Source: Nomia melanderi (lineage: Eukaryota > Arthropoda > Insecta > Hymenoptera > Halictidae). From it: a DNA stretch of 64,000 nt. Position 1 is the stretch's first letter. Each line of letters starts with the position of its first letter. Of the stretch, positions 46,619-60,000 are shown piece by piece. The stretch spans positions 15,765,501 to 15,829,500 of the forward strand of contig NC_135006.1 in the NCBI RefSeq assembly GCF_051020985.1, given 5' to 3'. A program made the translations under genes and the position numbers. The notes under the pieces were generated by a model that saw nothing but the letters and a program-made list of their open reading frames with translations, was not told the origin of the DNA and searched no databases.

Positions 46619-49477
46619 CAGAGATTACCGTGGTCAATACGGAATCAATCCGATTGTCGTGTTCATAGGAGCACTTTTGCTATCGTCGAATGGACACATC
46701 GGACTTTAATCGCGTCTTCTCGCGCTCCTGGTTTCACGGAACAGGGACGACAACCTTTAACGCGTCGGCGCACGTACGGATGCATACCCATAGGGGCGCG
46801 GATGCAGCCAGCAAATTCCGCGGCGATCGTCGAAGCGACTAACCCGGTTTATTGTTTCGAGTTTCAGGTTGGCCGTGTTCCGGCGAACGCCTGGAAATTC
46901 CCGAGGCTTCGGTCGAGGTGTAAAGGGTCTCGCCAGCGATCATTTTCGGAATCGAAATCCGAAGTCCGGGGAACACGGAGCATAAAATTGAACCCTCCAC
47001 GTTCGACAAGCGCTTTGCAGTTGTCATTCGTTGCGGTGCAGCGAAATTAGAAAACTTAATCGTTTCGGTGGCAAGCGGCGATCGCGCTTTTCCGTCGCGC
47101 TACCGAAAAAAACCAGTCTATCGGTTTGTAGGATCAAATTAAGTTTATTCATCTACTTCCCTCCTAATTGTACACATTCATTTCTATTATTACTCGGAAA
47201 TGAACGAACATCCGCACGCTGTACAATGTTTTCTATACAAATAGAAGAGCGTAATTCCGTTTCTGTATTGAAACGGAAGATCGCGCCGCTTGGAACCTTT
47301 CCAGGTTTTCGCAGAAACCCGTGGTACTAAAACGGTTGATGTATTAATACATGATATATTACAATAAAGTAGGTCTGCCGACAGCTCGCTCGTGATATTT
47401 ACGATGAGACACCATCAGGTGCAATGGTCTGACACGGCAGGCACCGGCAATTCCTTTCCCGAGCGAAGAAAATTAACTAACAGCGCGACAGGTCGCGATG
47501 AACCTCATCACACCCTTATCAACCCTCGAAGAGTGGAAAATGCGACGTCGCGGGGTGCGAGGGAGACACGGGAGACGCGTCGCCTGAGATCGTGCGTCGC
47601 TTTACGTCGAGAATGACGGGCATTGTCACGCCGCGCGATTGCGGCCTCGTAAAAACGGGCATTAGGGGTCGCGGAGAGGAGCCTCTCCCGCGGGAGACGG
47701 TCCCTCGCGTGACTCGCGTCGATTTACGCGGCTCGATAAGCAAAACACCGTTCGCCGCGAATTGCGCGAGCGGCACACGTGGTTAATGGGACGAAAAAGA
47801 GGCGCGGGCAAAGGGGTTGAACGGCGGGCGTTTAATGGAGGTGAACGTCTCGGCAGCCATGGCGAACGAATCGAGGACCTCGAGTGAGACCGACGCGCGA
47901 TTTCCTCTGCGTCGTGCGCGACGAATTTTGTCAACGTTTCGACTGTTTCCCTCTCGCGTTTTCAATCGTTCCGTCGGTTTTTGTATCTTGCTTCGCGTTC
48001 ACCGATGAGAATTTGGATGGAATTTCGAAACTGCCGGACGATCGATTAACCACGGTTCACCGAAGCCAGTTTTCGAGCGGGTCCCGACTTTATTTTCCTG
48101 CGCGCGGACCCGGAATCGTTCTAAATGCCCCGTCAGCATAAATAATAATGGACGCTGGACGCTTTAATTAAGAGAAGTACATTTCCCCCGGCGTAATTGT
48201 CTGTATCCTACAAACCGTTCCCAAACAATAAATGGCATCTCGGTCCGGTGTATAATTATAACGACGCTTGATATGCACGTAATTAGCGATACATTTTATG
48301 CGCATGATTATTCAGGGTTCGCCGACGGATTTCCTGCTTGCCGGATTAACCGACTGCTCTCGGGAAGTTCGTTCAGCGCTGCGTTCTCTGATCCTGGAAA
48401 GATCGAGTCTGTAATTCGAGCGACTTCGACCTGCAATCCCGAAGATGCAGGTGACAAATTTTCCCTCGGAAATACTCTCGCGAGAGGAGGAACATTATTC
48501 CCCAACATCTTTTCAGACTTCGTATCTCCGTTCTAACTAGCGACGAGAAACCCAATAAATCAGTGCTCCAGTTCGAACTGATAACTTCGGGATACTCAAA
48601 GCAAGTGGCACGGCTACTAACCGCCAATAAACATAACCCAGAGCTCTCCTCTCCGAAAATAACCCGTAATCTTCTGTTCTCGTATAAGATGAAGAACACC
48701 ATTATCCGACACTCGACACGCGTTTCGAAAGATAAAATTCATTCAGCCTCTTGATCGGTCATCAACGAAGGGCGACGGTATTTATAGAACCACCGAGCGG
48801 TCGACTCGCCTTTTTCATTCGAAAACAAGAGAAATAAGGTGTAGAGAAACTTCTCTCATTTGTCGCTAATAAAGTCCGTCACCTGGAACTATCGCGAGAG
48901 TACTCGAGAATACGATAGCCGGCAATTTCCTCAAGATTTACAAGGAAATCATCTAGAAGCACGCGGCGAAAGGAAGATTCGAGCGAACGGACCTTAATGT
49001 ACAGGCGTCCCGCAGCAGATCTAATTCAACGCTGTTCGATCCGGCGGAGTAACGAGAACCAGCCGGCACGAGCCGTGGAACGATAGGTGTGCGACGAGCA
49101 AACAGCAACGGCCGCGGTAACAACGCTGCTCTCCGCTCGAAGAGCAAAATCAACGACCGGCCCGCAGCGAGAAGAGTAAATAAAGCTCGCGCGAATAACT
49201 GCGAAGCGGTCTGCCGACCCTTCGCCGTCCCGCGGGACGAGGGTCGGCCGCCCCGCAACAGCTTTACGACACCCTCGAGCGTTTTCCTTGGAACGACGCC
49301 CCCAACGACCGCTCCGCGAATCGCTTCCCTCCTCCCCGGGCCTTCCCCTCGCCGTGGCAGGTTGTCAGGACCGATGACGGGACGACTGTGGCCGCCGCGA
49401 TAACTTCTGTTCGCCGAGATTTGCGGCGTCACGGGTTATCCCGAAGGAAATGGAACGTTCCTTACAGTGTACATTTC
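46619..49477. other. Non-coding stretch, no genes recognised
   Basis: CpG-rich DNA with several overlapping open frames, the longest on the minus strand at 48953-49432 (159 codons). None has a domain. A perfect 14-base palindrome ATGTATTAATACAT lies at 47339-47352 and a larger stem-loop at 49214-49247. Confidence 0.5.
49214..49247. repeat. GC-rich inverted repeat (possible stem-loop)
   Basis: The outer arms CCGACCCT and AGGGTCGG are exact complements, and inside them sits the perfect 14-base palindrome CGTCCCGCGGGACG. A four-base TCGC bulge on one side separates the two stems. There is no poly-T run or gene nearby to suggest a terminator. Confidence 0.8.
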
Positions 49478-49670
49478 TTAACCGGTTCACTGCCGGATTT
49501 AGCTTGAAAAATCTCTCGCGGGGCGTGCAACAGAATCAACCACCGAGCGGTATAGGGGAAATGCAGCTGATGCATGTCGGAATAAAGAACCGAAGCGAAA
49601 TGGAACGTAGTTACATGTTTATTCGAAAGAACGAGTGATTGGCCGTGAAAGATTAGTAACATTTTCGAGT

Positions 49671-49910
49671 TTAACCCTTTGCACCCGGAAGTCTAGAAAC
49701 TGGAAACATTTGACAGTTCTCTGTGAGACATGGACATTATTTGAAACGAACTAATCGGACGTAGGAGATTAAGAGACAAAGTTGTTTTATGTAAGTATCT
49801 CACATGTAGATGCATTGTACGAGAGTTGATGTTATATATAACACTTTGCAATTTTGTTATATCTAATGTAACGGTTACTGAGAGTCATTTCTTGAGAGTC
49901 ATTTCCTGAA
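49671..49910 (+). mobile_element. Family B MITE, 5' part with lost right terminus
   Basis: It starts TTAACCCTTTGCACCCGG, one base different from the left end at 33255. The interior follows the same order of blocks as that copy: GAGACAAAGTTGTTTTATG, ATGCATTGTACGAGAG and ATATCTAATGTAACGG. The right inverted repeat cannot be seen, and a doubled GAGAGTCATTTC near 49877-49905 suggests a small local duplication. The right limit is approximate. Confidence 0.55.
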
Positions 49911-51640
49911 CGTAGGCTAATGGAAAGGCGTACCGTTCTGTGAAACTGAAGCTTGATCGGTAATGGCTACCTCGGAGACATTAGACTTAGCGAGAAATTG
50001 CTTTCTACCCGCGTAATAGTTGACTTTGCAGGATTTTGATGAGTGAAGGTTCGGCAGCGCTAAATAGGCAGCATTCTCCGCGTTAAAGCTACCCTCGCTG
50101 GCAACTCGGGAAGGCGAAGGCGCAACGCCGCCGTAAAAGTCAATTCCGTCGTGAATACCTTTCCGGAACTTCATCGGCAAATATTCTCCTGCTCCCTCTG
50201 TTCCGAAGAGTTGTCACGGTTGCCGCCGATGACGGAGAACGAGGCAAGCAAAGGGGATCAAAAGGAGGCGGCATTATCGCCGTCGATTCAACGACGACGG
50301 CCCGATCGTGACTGTGTCTCGGTCGATTCTCTCGGTAGCTGCTCAATATTTATCCGTCCGTCGTCTTAGGAACTCGACGGAATTCTCACGGAGACAGCGG
50401 AACTTAAAGGGAACGGTAACCACCGACGATCCACCGGAACCAATGACGTCTCTTCCGACAGCTGAACAACCCGCGCGACCCGTTTCGCCTGTTTTGCAAA
50501 TGTTTGACGATCGATCGACGCCGCGCAGACACGGCGAACGAATTGTTTCTGTTTGTGGTCGTGGGGGGGGATTGGATACGTCCGCGCATCCCGGGAAACG
50601 GCACGGAAATCGTATAAATGTTTGCTTAATATCGGAATCGGTGCGCGATAAATGTCGGACAAATCGAGAATCCCTGCGTGCTGTTCGACGCCCCCGGCAA
50701 ACATTTGCTCACGCGTTCCGAGGGGGTTTTTGCAAGTGAATCGCGCGGACGGGAACGTTCCTCGAGAGTCTTCGATCGATCGCGGTGATTAAAAGTTGCT
50801 TTTTCCGATGGCAAAGCTGAAAATCACCGACCTACTCCGGAAATCCAACGAATTCTATCGAATCTGCTCCGCTTGGATACCGCGAACAGTGGTTTTCCTT
50901 CTTCTCTGAACCTTAAGTAACGAAGTTCAAACGATCCGTGATATCTTCGCGAAGTCTGCCGTTACTGCACGGTCACCACGCAGGTTCAGCGGCTATCTGA
51001 GTTCCCTAAAAATACAAATCCCGGCGAGAAGTTCCCAAGGATCGTCTGCGTTCGGGAACAAGAGAGTTCAGCGGAATTCGGATAACGTCCCTTCGCCTTG
51101 CGCGGTAGGCGAAACCCTTTCCAGGCTGCCTCTACCGCGAGCGAATCGAGTTACGGGGGAAGTTTAAGAAGGCGAGCTCGAAGGGTTTCCCTGAAGTCGG
51201 TGCACCAAGGAAAAGTGGAGCAGAGCCCGAGGACCGAGGCGACGCTCAACGGACTTAACGCTTAATCTACGGGTAACGAAATATTCTTTTTCCTTCGCTG
51301 CTTTCCACGTCCGCCATGCTCATCTTCGTTTCCTGGGATCGAATCGATACCACCGCTTTATAATTGCAACATTTAGGTCCTGATTTGTGTTGCTATAGTG
51401 TAGACTTAGCTAAACTGTTCTCCTATGCGTTCAATACGGCTCTCTCGAATGAAGGCCGGAATGTCGTTAACACAAAGAAACTCTTTAATGCGAAAAGTAA
51501 AAATTCATAATAACATACAATCCGATGAAAAGAAAGATCTACGTATTTCGAGTATATCGAGAGTGAGGAAATTTTAAATAACTCGATGAAAATTCTACTC
51601 AATGGAATACTAATCATTCATATAATTACTCATGGCCCAA
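49911..51640. other. Non-coding stretch, no genes recognised
   Basis: The plus-strand frame at 50308-50739 (143 codons) was considered because part of it looks protein-like (LKGTVTTDDPPEPMTS), but it overlaps a similar open minus frame and has no domain or splice partner. The DNA becomes AT-rich from about 51350 onward. Confidence 0.45.
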
Positions 51641-51861
51641 CTTGTGATATTGCGCAAGACCGTGACGTTTAAATATTACGAAATTAACCGTTTGAAAATG
51701 ATAAAATTTCAAATTCGGTATTAAATTTTTCTGTAATACATCAACGCATGGAACATCGAAATAAAATAGTTCTGTTATTTAATTTAAGCAAGGTATTCCT
51801 TTATGTTAGTTGCGAAACGTATAATTGATATTTAAAAATATTCTCGAGCGCAAAGGGTTAA
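51641..51861 (-). mobile_element. Family B-like element, one terminus visible
   Basis: The right end, read on the minus strand, is TTAACCCTTTGCGCTCGAG, a close match to the family B terminus, and TTAA ends at 51861. AT-rich sequence extends about 200 bases to the left, but no matching opposite end was found, so the left limit is a guess from the size of the other copies. Confidence 0.4.
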
Positions 51862-53840
51862 AACATCTGTCTAATCGCGGCTCTCGAAATGTTGCATTCA
51901 GGATTCGCGACTCTTGCCAGCGTAAAGTCTGGCCGAGTATACCACCACGTTCATTGTAGTTCAAGTTCCTTCGAAGTGCGACAAGCCGACCGAGCTGCAA
52001 AGAAGAACGCGTGCGTAACCCAGCCGCGGATCAAGTGTTGACAATCGCGTCACACGTCCGGAAATAATTCAAGCACTTTCAGGTCGACAACCAGGTACTC
52101 GGCTGTGCGCGCGGGACGGCATACGTCATCTCGACGCTTTCACGGTGCGCTGCGTGCACGTGCGGACGCACGGCCGGCCGCGATCATCCAGCTTGCGTAT
52201 CGAACCGAGCGTGATGTACGATACGTTCATTGGTTCAGGTGCGCGTGGCATGGCCGGTTCCAGCGAGCCGCGCAGCTCTCGGTTCGTTGATGCTTCAACC
52301 CTGTCGCTGCCAGTGAATTCGCTTTGAACGGAGCACTAGCGGCTTGCCCGCGATAGAGGCTCGTTTGGGTTTCGTCGATAGAGACGATGAACTTTGTTAT
52401 CAAAAGACGAATCATTCGCCCGTTATAATCGAGCACACATTTCGAAGCTAGTCGCAAGGACACGCGTCTGAACGGTACACTTTCGAACTCCCAATTTCTA
52501 AGATCTGTGTCAACGAACATCAACTTTACTCGGGACAACAGGATGTACGATAGAGGTCTCTCGACCTAGAGCTAACCCCTTGGCAACTGTTCAACCGAAA
52601 CATTTGGTTTCGGTGTATTGTTAACTCCCATAAGCAGCCCTAGAGTGTTCTCGAGAATAATTGCAGCGAAGCTCGCTTAGAAGACGCGAGTGAATTCTAA
52701 TTCAGCAATCACATCTTCCGTTAGTCTTATATTATATAAATATGATTCTTTAGATTGGTTCAATTCAGTTCATTCCGATAGTTTCAATATACTTTCCTAT
52801 ACGTTGACGCAACATTCTGCGTAGCTGAAAGACTTAAGAATTGCGCGGAACACAGTGGAGCGATCGCGTAGAACGATTGTTCGCGATTTTGCAGTGATCC
52901 GATTGTCTCAGGACCAATGTACTATTGTTCGCAAGCTATCAGGTTAAGGATTAAACGCTGCTTTCAATAGTTCCACCGATTGATCGAAGGTGCAGGGTGT
53001 GTCTACAGCCTGGAGGCTCTACGAGCGCAAACAGAGTCGACTCATCCCGCGATAGACGGATTAATACGTTGCCGGAGGGGACGCCGGTGTCTTTAAGCAG
53101 ATATTTCCGCGGAGTACCAACGTGTTCTGCAATCTGGCACCGTTCTACCCGGAACACGGCCCCTTAACACGCTCCCAGCAGGCCCGGCGAAAAACACTCG
53201 CAAGACACCGGTAATTATTCGAGCCGAAACCGGCGGCGTGTATCGCGCTTTTTGCAATCAGGATGGTCGCCGCTCCGCGGCGAACGCCGGAGGAACGACT
53301 TCCGACTTCCGTTGCACGTGACGCGAACATATTATCGCCGGCACATAACTCTCCGCATCTCCTCGGCACGGCGAGGAGCACCGGCCGGCTTTTACCGGAA
53401 ATTCCAGTGTACGCGACGGCACAGATAAGCGTGATAATTCACCGTCGCGCGGCGGCGAATTTTTTTGCACTCCACGGCCACGGCTGACGAAACCAGAAAT
53501 TGCACGTAAACCGTGAATATTGCTCCCCTCCGCGCGCCTCCAGACAAACGATATCCCCTGTCCGCCTTTCTCCTCTCCGTCCGTTGTTCGCGGCCGTTAC
53601 GGCCGCATTACGGGCGCATCCCGCGCCGCTCTCGATCATCCACCGTCCACTATTCGGATCCGAACGAGCGTCTCCTATTATCGTAATTCTGCGCGCTCTT
53701 ATCCGGGGATTCGTCGTGCATCGGCGCAGGTTTTCTGGAATTCCGGAGTCATCGAGTATCATGGTTACTCGACGGAAGACTCACCGTAACTTCGATAGGC
53801 AACGATCATTCGATGTCTCGGTGTCTTATTGTATAGGAGA
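51862..53840. other. Non-coding stretch, no genes recognised
   Basis: CpG-rich up to 52560, then AT-rich to about 52950, then CpG-rich again. A CTAACCCCTTGGCAACTG sequence at 52573 resembles a TTAA-element end, but has no partner. Plus and minus frames at 53258-53844 overlap and have no recognisable content. Confidence 0.45.
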
Positions 53841-54029
53841 TTAACTCCTCGAAGATTCACTGAAATCTGTGAAACCTTCAGCGGATCAAGCTAAATTAGA
53901 TATCAATAGATTAATAGAATGAGAAAGCTACGTGCTGATCTCTTGTTTGACTAATTAAATCATTTCTTCGCGTCTTACAAGTATAAGAATTTCATCTTGC
54001 CAAAGTGACGTTTGTCTGTGAAGGGTTAA
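53841..54029. mobile_element. Possible old TTAA-flanked element (189 bases)
   Basis: TTAACTCCTCGAAGA at the left and TTAACCCTTCACAGAC at the right (reverse complement) share about two thirds of their bases and both start at TTAA. The interior is AT-rich between GC-rich flanks. The termini are weak, so this may be coincidental. Confidence 0.3.
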
Positions 54030-57000
54030 GGTTGTAGATATCGAATACTTCCAGCGAAGAACTTTTAAATGCAAAAGATCGACATAGGCGGTTTCAAGAA
54101 ACCGACGAAATAGAAGATTCGATTCGGGAATTAACGGCTCGTTGTGCTCGCACCCCTGGGAATTTTCATAAATATCCGCAGTCTAATACTCTCCCGATGA
54201 AAAACCGGTCCGTTCATCGACGAGCCGTTCGCGGAGCGAGAATTCGCTCGCGGATCGCCGACAATAGGCGTGACTTATCGCAGCTTTTCACAAAGTTGCG
54301 CCACTCGTTTCGGCCCGGCTGTATCGCGCGAAAGCGAGCGCCGCCGGTGTCCGCGCCCCAATTCTGCCGAGACCGGTTCTGAATAGGATCACTCGATAAT
54401 CGTCGCCGCGCGCGGATCATTGCCGTTTAATGGAAACACCGCGGAAACGAGATCTATCGCGTGTTGTTTCGCGAGAACAATGGGTAAACAGGATTGTCGG
54501 CCGCGTGCCGGTCTGTATTAATATTATTATGGAAATGACTGACGCGCGATACGCTGACGCGACGGGTGCCCGAGCATTAACCCCTTAACGCTCGTGCTCG
54601 AGTCGGACTGGCGTACCGTCGAAAATGCGCAAGCCGTATGAGTAATTATTTAAATTCGAGCGTGCGATTTGTTTCTTCTACGCGGTCGAGAAGAACGTGT
54701 CACGAGCAACCGAATGGTAACCACTTCCAGCAAGAAATGGAATCCCACAGAAATTTATTACCACCAGTACTCGACTCGAAGTTCGTTAATAATATTGTAC
54801 ACGCGGGAACACGATAAAGATTCAATTCGTGTACTCCCCGGTTGACCCAAAGACAAAGCGACGATAGAAAGATATTATCGACGCGTGTATGCTCGCCGGA
54901 ATTTGCATCGACGGATGGCGGAGAAGGGGACGGGCAACTCATTGTTCGCGCGGTCGCGTCGTGCATCTTCGGCAGCGAGGCGAGACGCGTCGAAGCGACG
55001 GCGGACGATTCACGAGAGCGTGCCGTTTAATGGGTCGCGCGATTCTCGCTTAGCACCGCCGAGAAATAGCGAGCGGGGATTTCACGGCGATTCCGATCGC
55101 GAGCGATACCCGTTAATGGAGAAACAATCGAGTCGCCGGCGGAATAAAACATGAGAACGCGTCTAGATTTTCGCCTGGGGAACGTTCAACAGATTTTACT
55201 GGCTGCTCGTAGAATCATTTCGACGGTGTTGCACGACCTCTTCATTGCCGGCATTTAATTCGATGAGTTTTAGAGAGCCTCCCTCCCTTCCCAACTTGTC
55301 AACCCGTCGAGATATCATAAGTTCGAGTAATTGACCTTTGAAACAGCGACGAGAAATAACGCCGATACGATTGGTTCGGTGGCAGCGCAGAAATTGAGTG
55401 CGCCAGCCAAGCAATCCATTCGCGGAACGAGTCGAAGTCGATTTCCGGCAGCGTGTGCGGCGTGTCAAGTAACAAAACGACGACCAGCCCGAAAAGTCCA
55501 TTTTCCCAGACATCGGGAGCACGTTATTACGACAGTTTCGATGACGTCTCGCGATACCCCATTTTCTCGGAGGCCTATCTATCGGCCGCCACTTCGACCC
55601 TTGCCCCATTTCCCTGGGTATCCTCGGCCGGGATATCGTGACCCTAAAGCTCGCAGGGTATCAAGATACGCGGAGAAAAGTATCGTCCTCCTCTTGCCAC
55701 CGTCTCGCGACAATTCTGATCGATAGAGGCACACCGGGCGAAGCAGCTTTCGGCAGGAAATTACTTCGAAGATAGACGGTTAAATCGAGCCGGATAGATC
55801 GTGTACGGCAACGATTCTGGCGTTTATTAATATCGGCTCCGTTCGGGCCGACCTCCAAGAGATTCAGCTTTAAAAAATTCAGACTGGCAAGCCTGGCGGC
55901 AGGTGGTTATCGGAGATCGTTCACGGGCGAAGTTTCCGTCGTTCCATGCGTCTACGCGAGAGTCTGGCTTCCGTCGGACGATGCGCGAGGATCCGGCGAA
56001 CAGCTGAAGGATCTTCTCCGCGGAACTCGGGTCTGCCGTGATCAAACGCGCCGCGGGAATCGTCGGCGAAACGAAAGGCTCGCGGAGGAACAATTTCCCT
56101 CGATACGGTTGACGGTAAGACAATTAATCTCGATTGTGCGCCGGCGAGCAAACCGTGGCGTTTGCGGCCGGGTTAATTACAGGGACTAATTAATTTCGCC
56201 TCGAAGCTGTCGCTCGGAAACGTTTCCAGTGCCGCGTCTAACTGAAAGGCGCGGGGAAACACGGTCGCTTCGAACGAAAATAGAAACTAAATTTGCAAAT
56301 CTTCTCAATTTGTACGGTTCCGATCGTGGAAAGCGAGGCAGCCGCATCTCGATTCGAAGCGTACGTGTAATTTCAACTGGGAACTCGGCGCTACCGGTCC
56401 CGCGTCTTCAATTAGGACAAAGGGAAGCGGTGTCACGGCACGGCTCGACGGAAGCCAGAAAGTCGACGTAAACCGTGCCGGTTGGCAGCGTCGCGAGCAA
56501 CAAGAGGAGTCCAAGATGAGAGGGAGCGGTCCCGGGGAGCACGAGCCAGCAGCTAATTAAGTCTAGTCGAAACCACTGCCGCGGAAACTTTATTAAGCTG
56601 CGCCGGGGGTCGCCCGTGTGTTCTGCCTGCGAGCACGTACCAATTTCCGAATTGGTTCGCCGTGGACCGCGTCTCGCGGACGCGCGACTACCGCCGGAAA
56701 TGCAACTGGTGTATATACCTACGACAGCCGTGCAACCGCCGCGGAAAAACGATGGCCACTCTGTTTGTTCGGTGCAGCGAGTTGTTTCCTTGTTTCTGTG
56801 CTACTGCCACAGTGAAACCTCTATAACACGGAAACCTCTTCGCCTCGAAATTTACACTTACATATAATCGAAAGTCTCCGTAAAACCTCGGTAAATCGAT
56901 ATTTCGTCTGTCGAACCTTTTTTACTCGAAAACTCTATGAGATTGATCACGTAACGATTGCTTTCGGGACGATAAACATCATAAGAATGGTTGCGTAAAA

Positions 57001-60000
57001 TTGCATGAAGATTCATTGTAGTCGCAGAGTATCCCGGAGTATAGTATAGAATCCGAAGGAAAGTTTAAATAAAGCTTGAAACTTTTCTGTTAACTCCAAG
57101 TATCGGTAAACTCGACGAGCAGACAATAATGCACGACTTAACGGCAAAGAGCATTTAAGAGGAACGTTTGTTCGCAGCTTTTAATAACACGAGAGAGAGA
57201 AGCGAGTGGTCGGAACGGAAATGTGGCCATGAATAGAGCCATTTACCTCGATATAATTCTGTTTATATCCCGGTTAATAAGAAACTGAAAAGAAGCGCGA
57301 CGAAAAGGATGGAAGGGAAACGCGCTGGCCCGAAAGCCGGAGCGCGCGTGAATTCCCACAATAGTAATTTCACCGCGGTAAACGTTCCTCTGGCCCGATA
57401 TCCCGGTCTGAAAGGACGGCCGACTAGATCCTTCCTTTTGAATCGTTACACGCTCGCCGAACGGCTCCAGTTCCTCCCGCCGTCGCGTTCTCCCACGGTT
57501 TCACGCCAACCGGAGTCACGCTCGTGTATAATGTCCACCGTATCCCATTGACGCGCGAGCTCGCGAACGGAATCCGCCGGAGTCGAGCACGGTGCCTCGG
57601 AATATAAACGGGATAAAGATACGTACGTATTTATGGTGAGCGATAACTCTGTGCGCCTGACAGTGTGCCGATCTCCCTTCCAGCGGGATAACGTCGCCGT
57701 CGTACGGATTCAGTGATTTACGAACCCGCTCTAAATACGGTCCGCGATCTCCGGGATCGGGCTAGAAAGAATCGCGGAGTCCATGGCAATGTCCACTCGA
57801 AAATCGGCTAGGCACGGAGAAACGAGAAAAAAAGCGGCGAACGTTGCAGCGTTGAAAGATGTCACGAACGGAATTACGGGAGCGTATCGCGAGCCCGATA
57901 ACCATCGCGGAAAAAGTCGCGAGGCAACGCGACGAACCTAACGTCGCTTTCCCTTTCTCTCAGTGTTTCCTACCTTCATCTTCGCTTGTTTCCCAACTTT
58001 ATCCTCTTCCGCGCGCGTCCAAGGATTTATCTGATCGTCAACGGCCACCTTCCCGCGACGCTCGTTAAATCTGAAACGACCAATATTCCCGGCAACTCCG
58101 ACTGCGGAAATTAGCAGCAGCCCCGCGACGTTCCTCCCTGTCCGTCGAATCGCTGCAGCGCGCGAGAAACGGCCGCAACCAGGAAATAGGATCGCGAGGC
58201 GCGAATTCGAACTCCGTTCACCGATAAAAGTTTCGCGGCCGCCCGCCCGCACGCACGCAACCGCCACGCTGACGGTTTTATTTCGCGGTTTATGACGCAC
58301 CATGAAGATTAATGGCGGCCATTGTTCGCGCCGCGACGAGCCACCCCCGCGCGACCACTTCGGAAAAAAGAGCCGGCGTGCACCGCCGGTGAAAGATAGG
58401 ATGTTGAAGTTTAACTTCCCACCCCCGCGGCGCGAAGGATACGACAAACGACCTCACGGGCTGGTACGCGCGTATCTCGAAGATTAAAGGATCCTACAGG
58501 AAACCGTTCCGACGATGAACTGCCCTGATTTCGGGGTATACCGGGCGGCGATAATAAACTCGGCGTCTCACCTTAAATCTTCGGCCTCGACTCTCCGCGG
58601 CCGTTTTGCTTTGTTTCTATTCCGGCGGGCAACAATAGCCGCGAAACGGCTCTTTCGTCGGGCGGAAAAATGGCCGCGCGCATTGTTCGAAACGCGGAAA
58701 AAAGCGGCGGAGGATTTCACCGCAGAAGCACGGTCGCGGCCAAATTTTCCGAATAAATCAGAAGCGAACCGATCCCCCCCGACTTTCCGAAGCGTCGCGC
58801 GTAAATCAACGATTTTTCGGGGCTCGCCGCTCTCGCCGCGGCGGCCGCTGCGCGATACAGACCTGTAAACCCGAATGATGCCGTCGGTTGCCCCGGTGGC
58901 CGCCCGTCCCGCGGACGTTTCGTCGGCTTTCGTCGAGAGTTTTCAATTTACTCGCGGAATTTACGCCTCTCGCCCGTGAACTTCTGACGCCGCGGCGGTT
59001 AGGCCGGCCTTCGTTATCGCGATCGCCTTTCCCCGAGGAAACGCAACCGCCGTGAAAAATGTGTCACGATACGGGACGGGATAAAGTTGCCGGCACGAGG
59101 AAACTTGCGCGATAAAATTCAGCCCCGGGATCCCGCTCGAGAGACCGGGCCGCCTCACTCCCGCCAGCCAATCTCCCGGCTTATACTCGCGATAAATACT
59201 AATTAACCCTACACGCGGCGCGGCGGTTCTCCCCGGCCGATCCGGCGCCCCCCGAGATAAGAATTTCCCTTATTCGCTTCTTGCACCGATCTTCATCCAG
59301 GCCGCTGCGCGACGGGAAGAGGGCGAAAGGAATTTAAGACCGCCGCGGATTCGCGTACACCGCTCTTATTACCGTTGCTTTAATCCCCTTAAGCCGGCGG
59401 ATGAATTAGACGGGGGCAGGCTACGGGGGTGTAAGAGGATCGTTCGCGAACACCCTGTTCTCGCGATAAGTTCGCCGCCGGAAAAAAACTGCTACCTTTT
59501 TGGTTTCTTATTGCGCACCGAGGATCGTTCGTTTCCTCCGCTACGGCAGATAGGAACGAGGCCGAGAGGCGGGGACGCGGGAGAAACGTGAAATATCAAA
59601 GACACCGACGCTCTCTGTTCGACGGAATTGAACGGGAGAGCTTCTGAAACGAAATCTCCGTTCGGGATGGCAACGTCCCTTCCGATTAATTAAAACGGCG
59701 ATCAGGAGATTCAATCGCACGGCGCGGGTTTCACCCTCGGCCGGATAGTTCCCGCCGGTTCCTTCGATTCTTACGGATCGGGCGTTCTAATAAAGTTCGC
59801 TTAAAGAAGCGAGAACGTGCAGCGAAGTGTGCCAGCTGCACACGAGAGGAAGAACACGCGCCGCTGGGAATACGCTGGAGACGAGGAGCGGGCCACTTCA
59901 GGAAATTGCGAACCCTTTTTAAACAGGCTCTTTCATCGTCGCCGCCGCCACGCGCGCGTTTTCCTCCTGATCCATTATCCCCTCCATGCATTATTCATTA

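Noticed and set aside
49478..49670. Possible further TTAA element starting TTAACCGGTTCACTGCCGG
   Set aside because: No matching inverted right end was found before the next element at 49671.
50308..50739. 143-codon plus-strand frame with an acidic/Pro segment
   Set aside because: No domain and a comparable minus-strand frame overlaps it. Composition alone was not sufficient.
55331..55726. Plus-strand frames with a protein-like Ser/Tyr-rich stretch
   Set aside because: Three frames including the opposite strand are open over the same bases, and none carries a recognisable domain or flanking splice signals good enough to choose.
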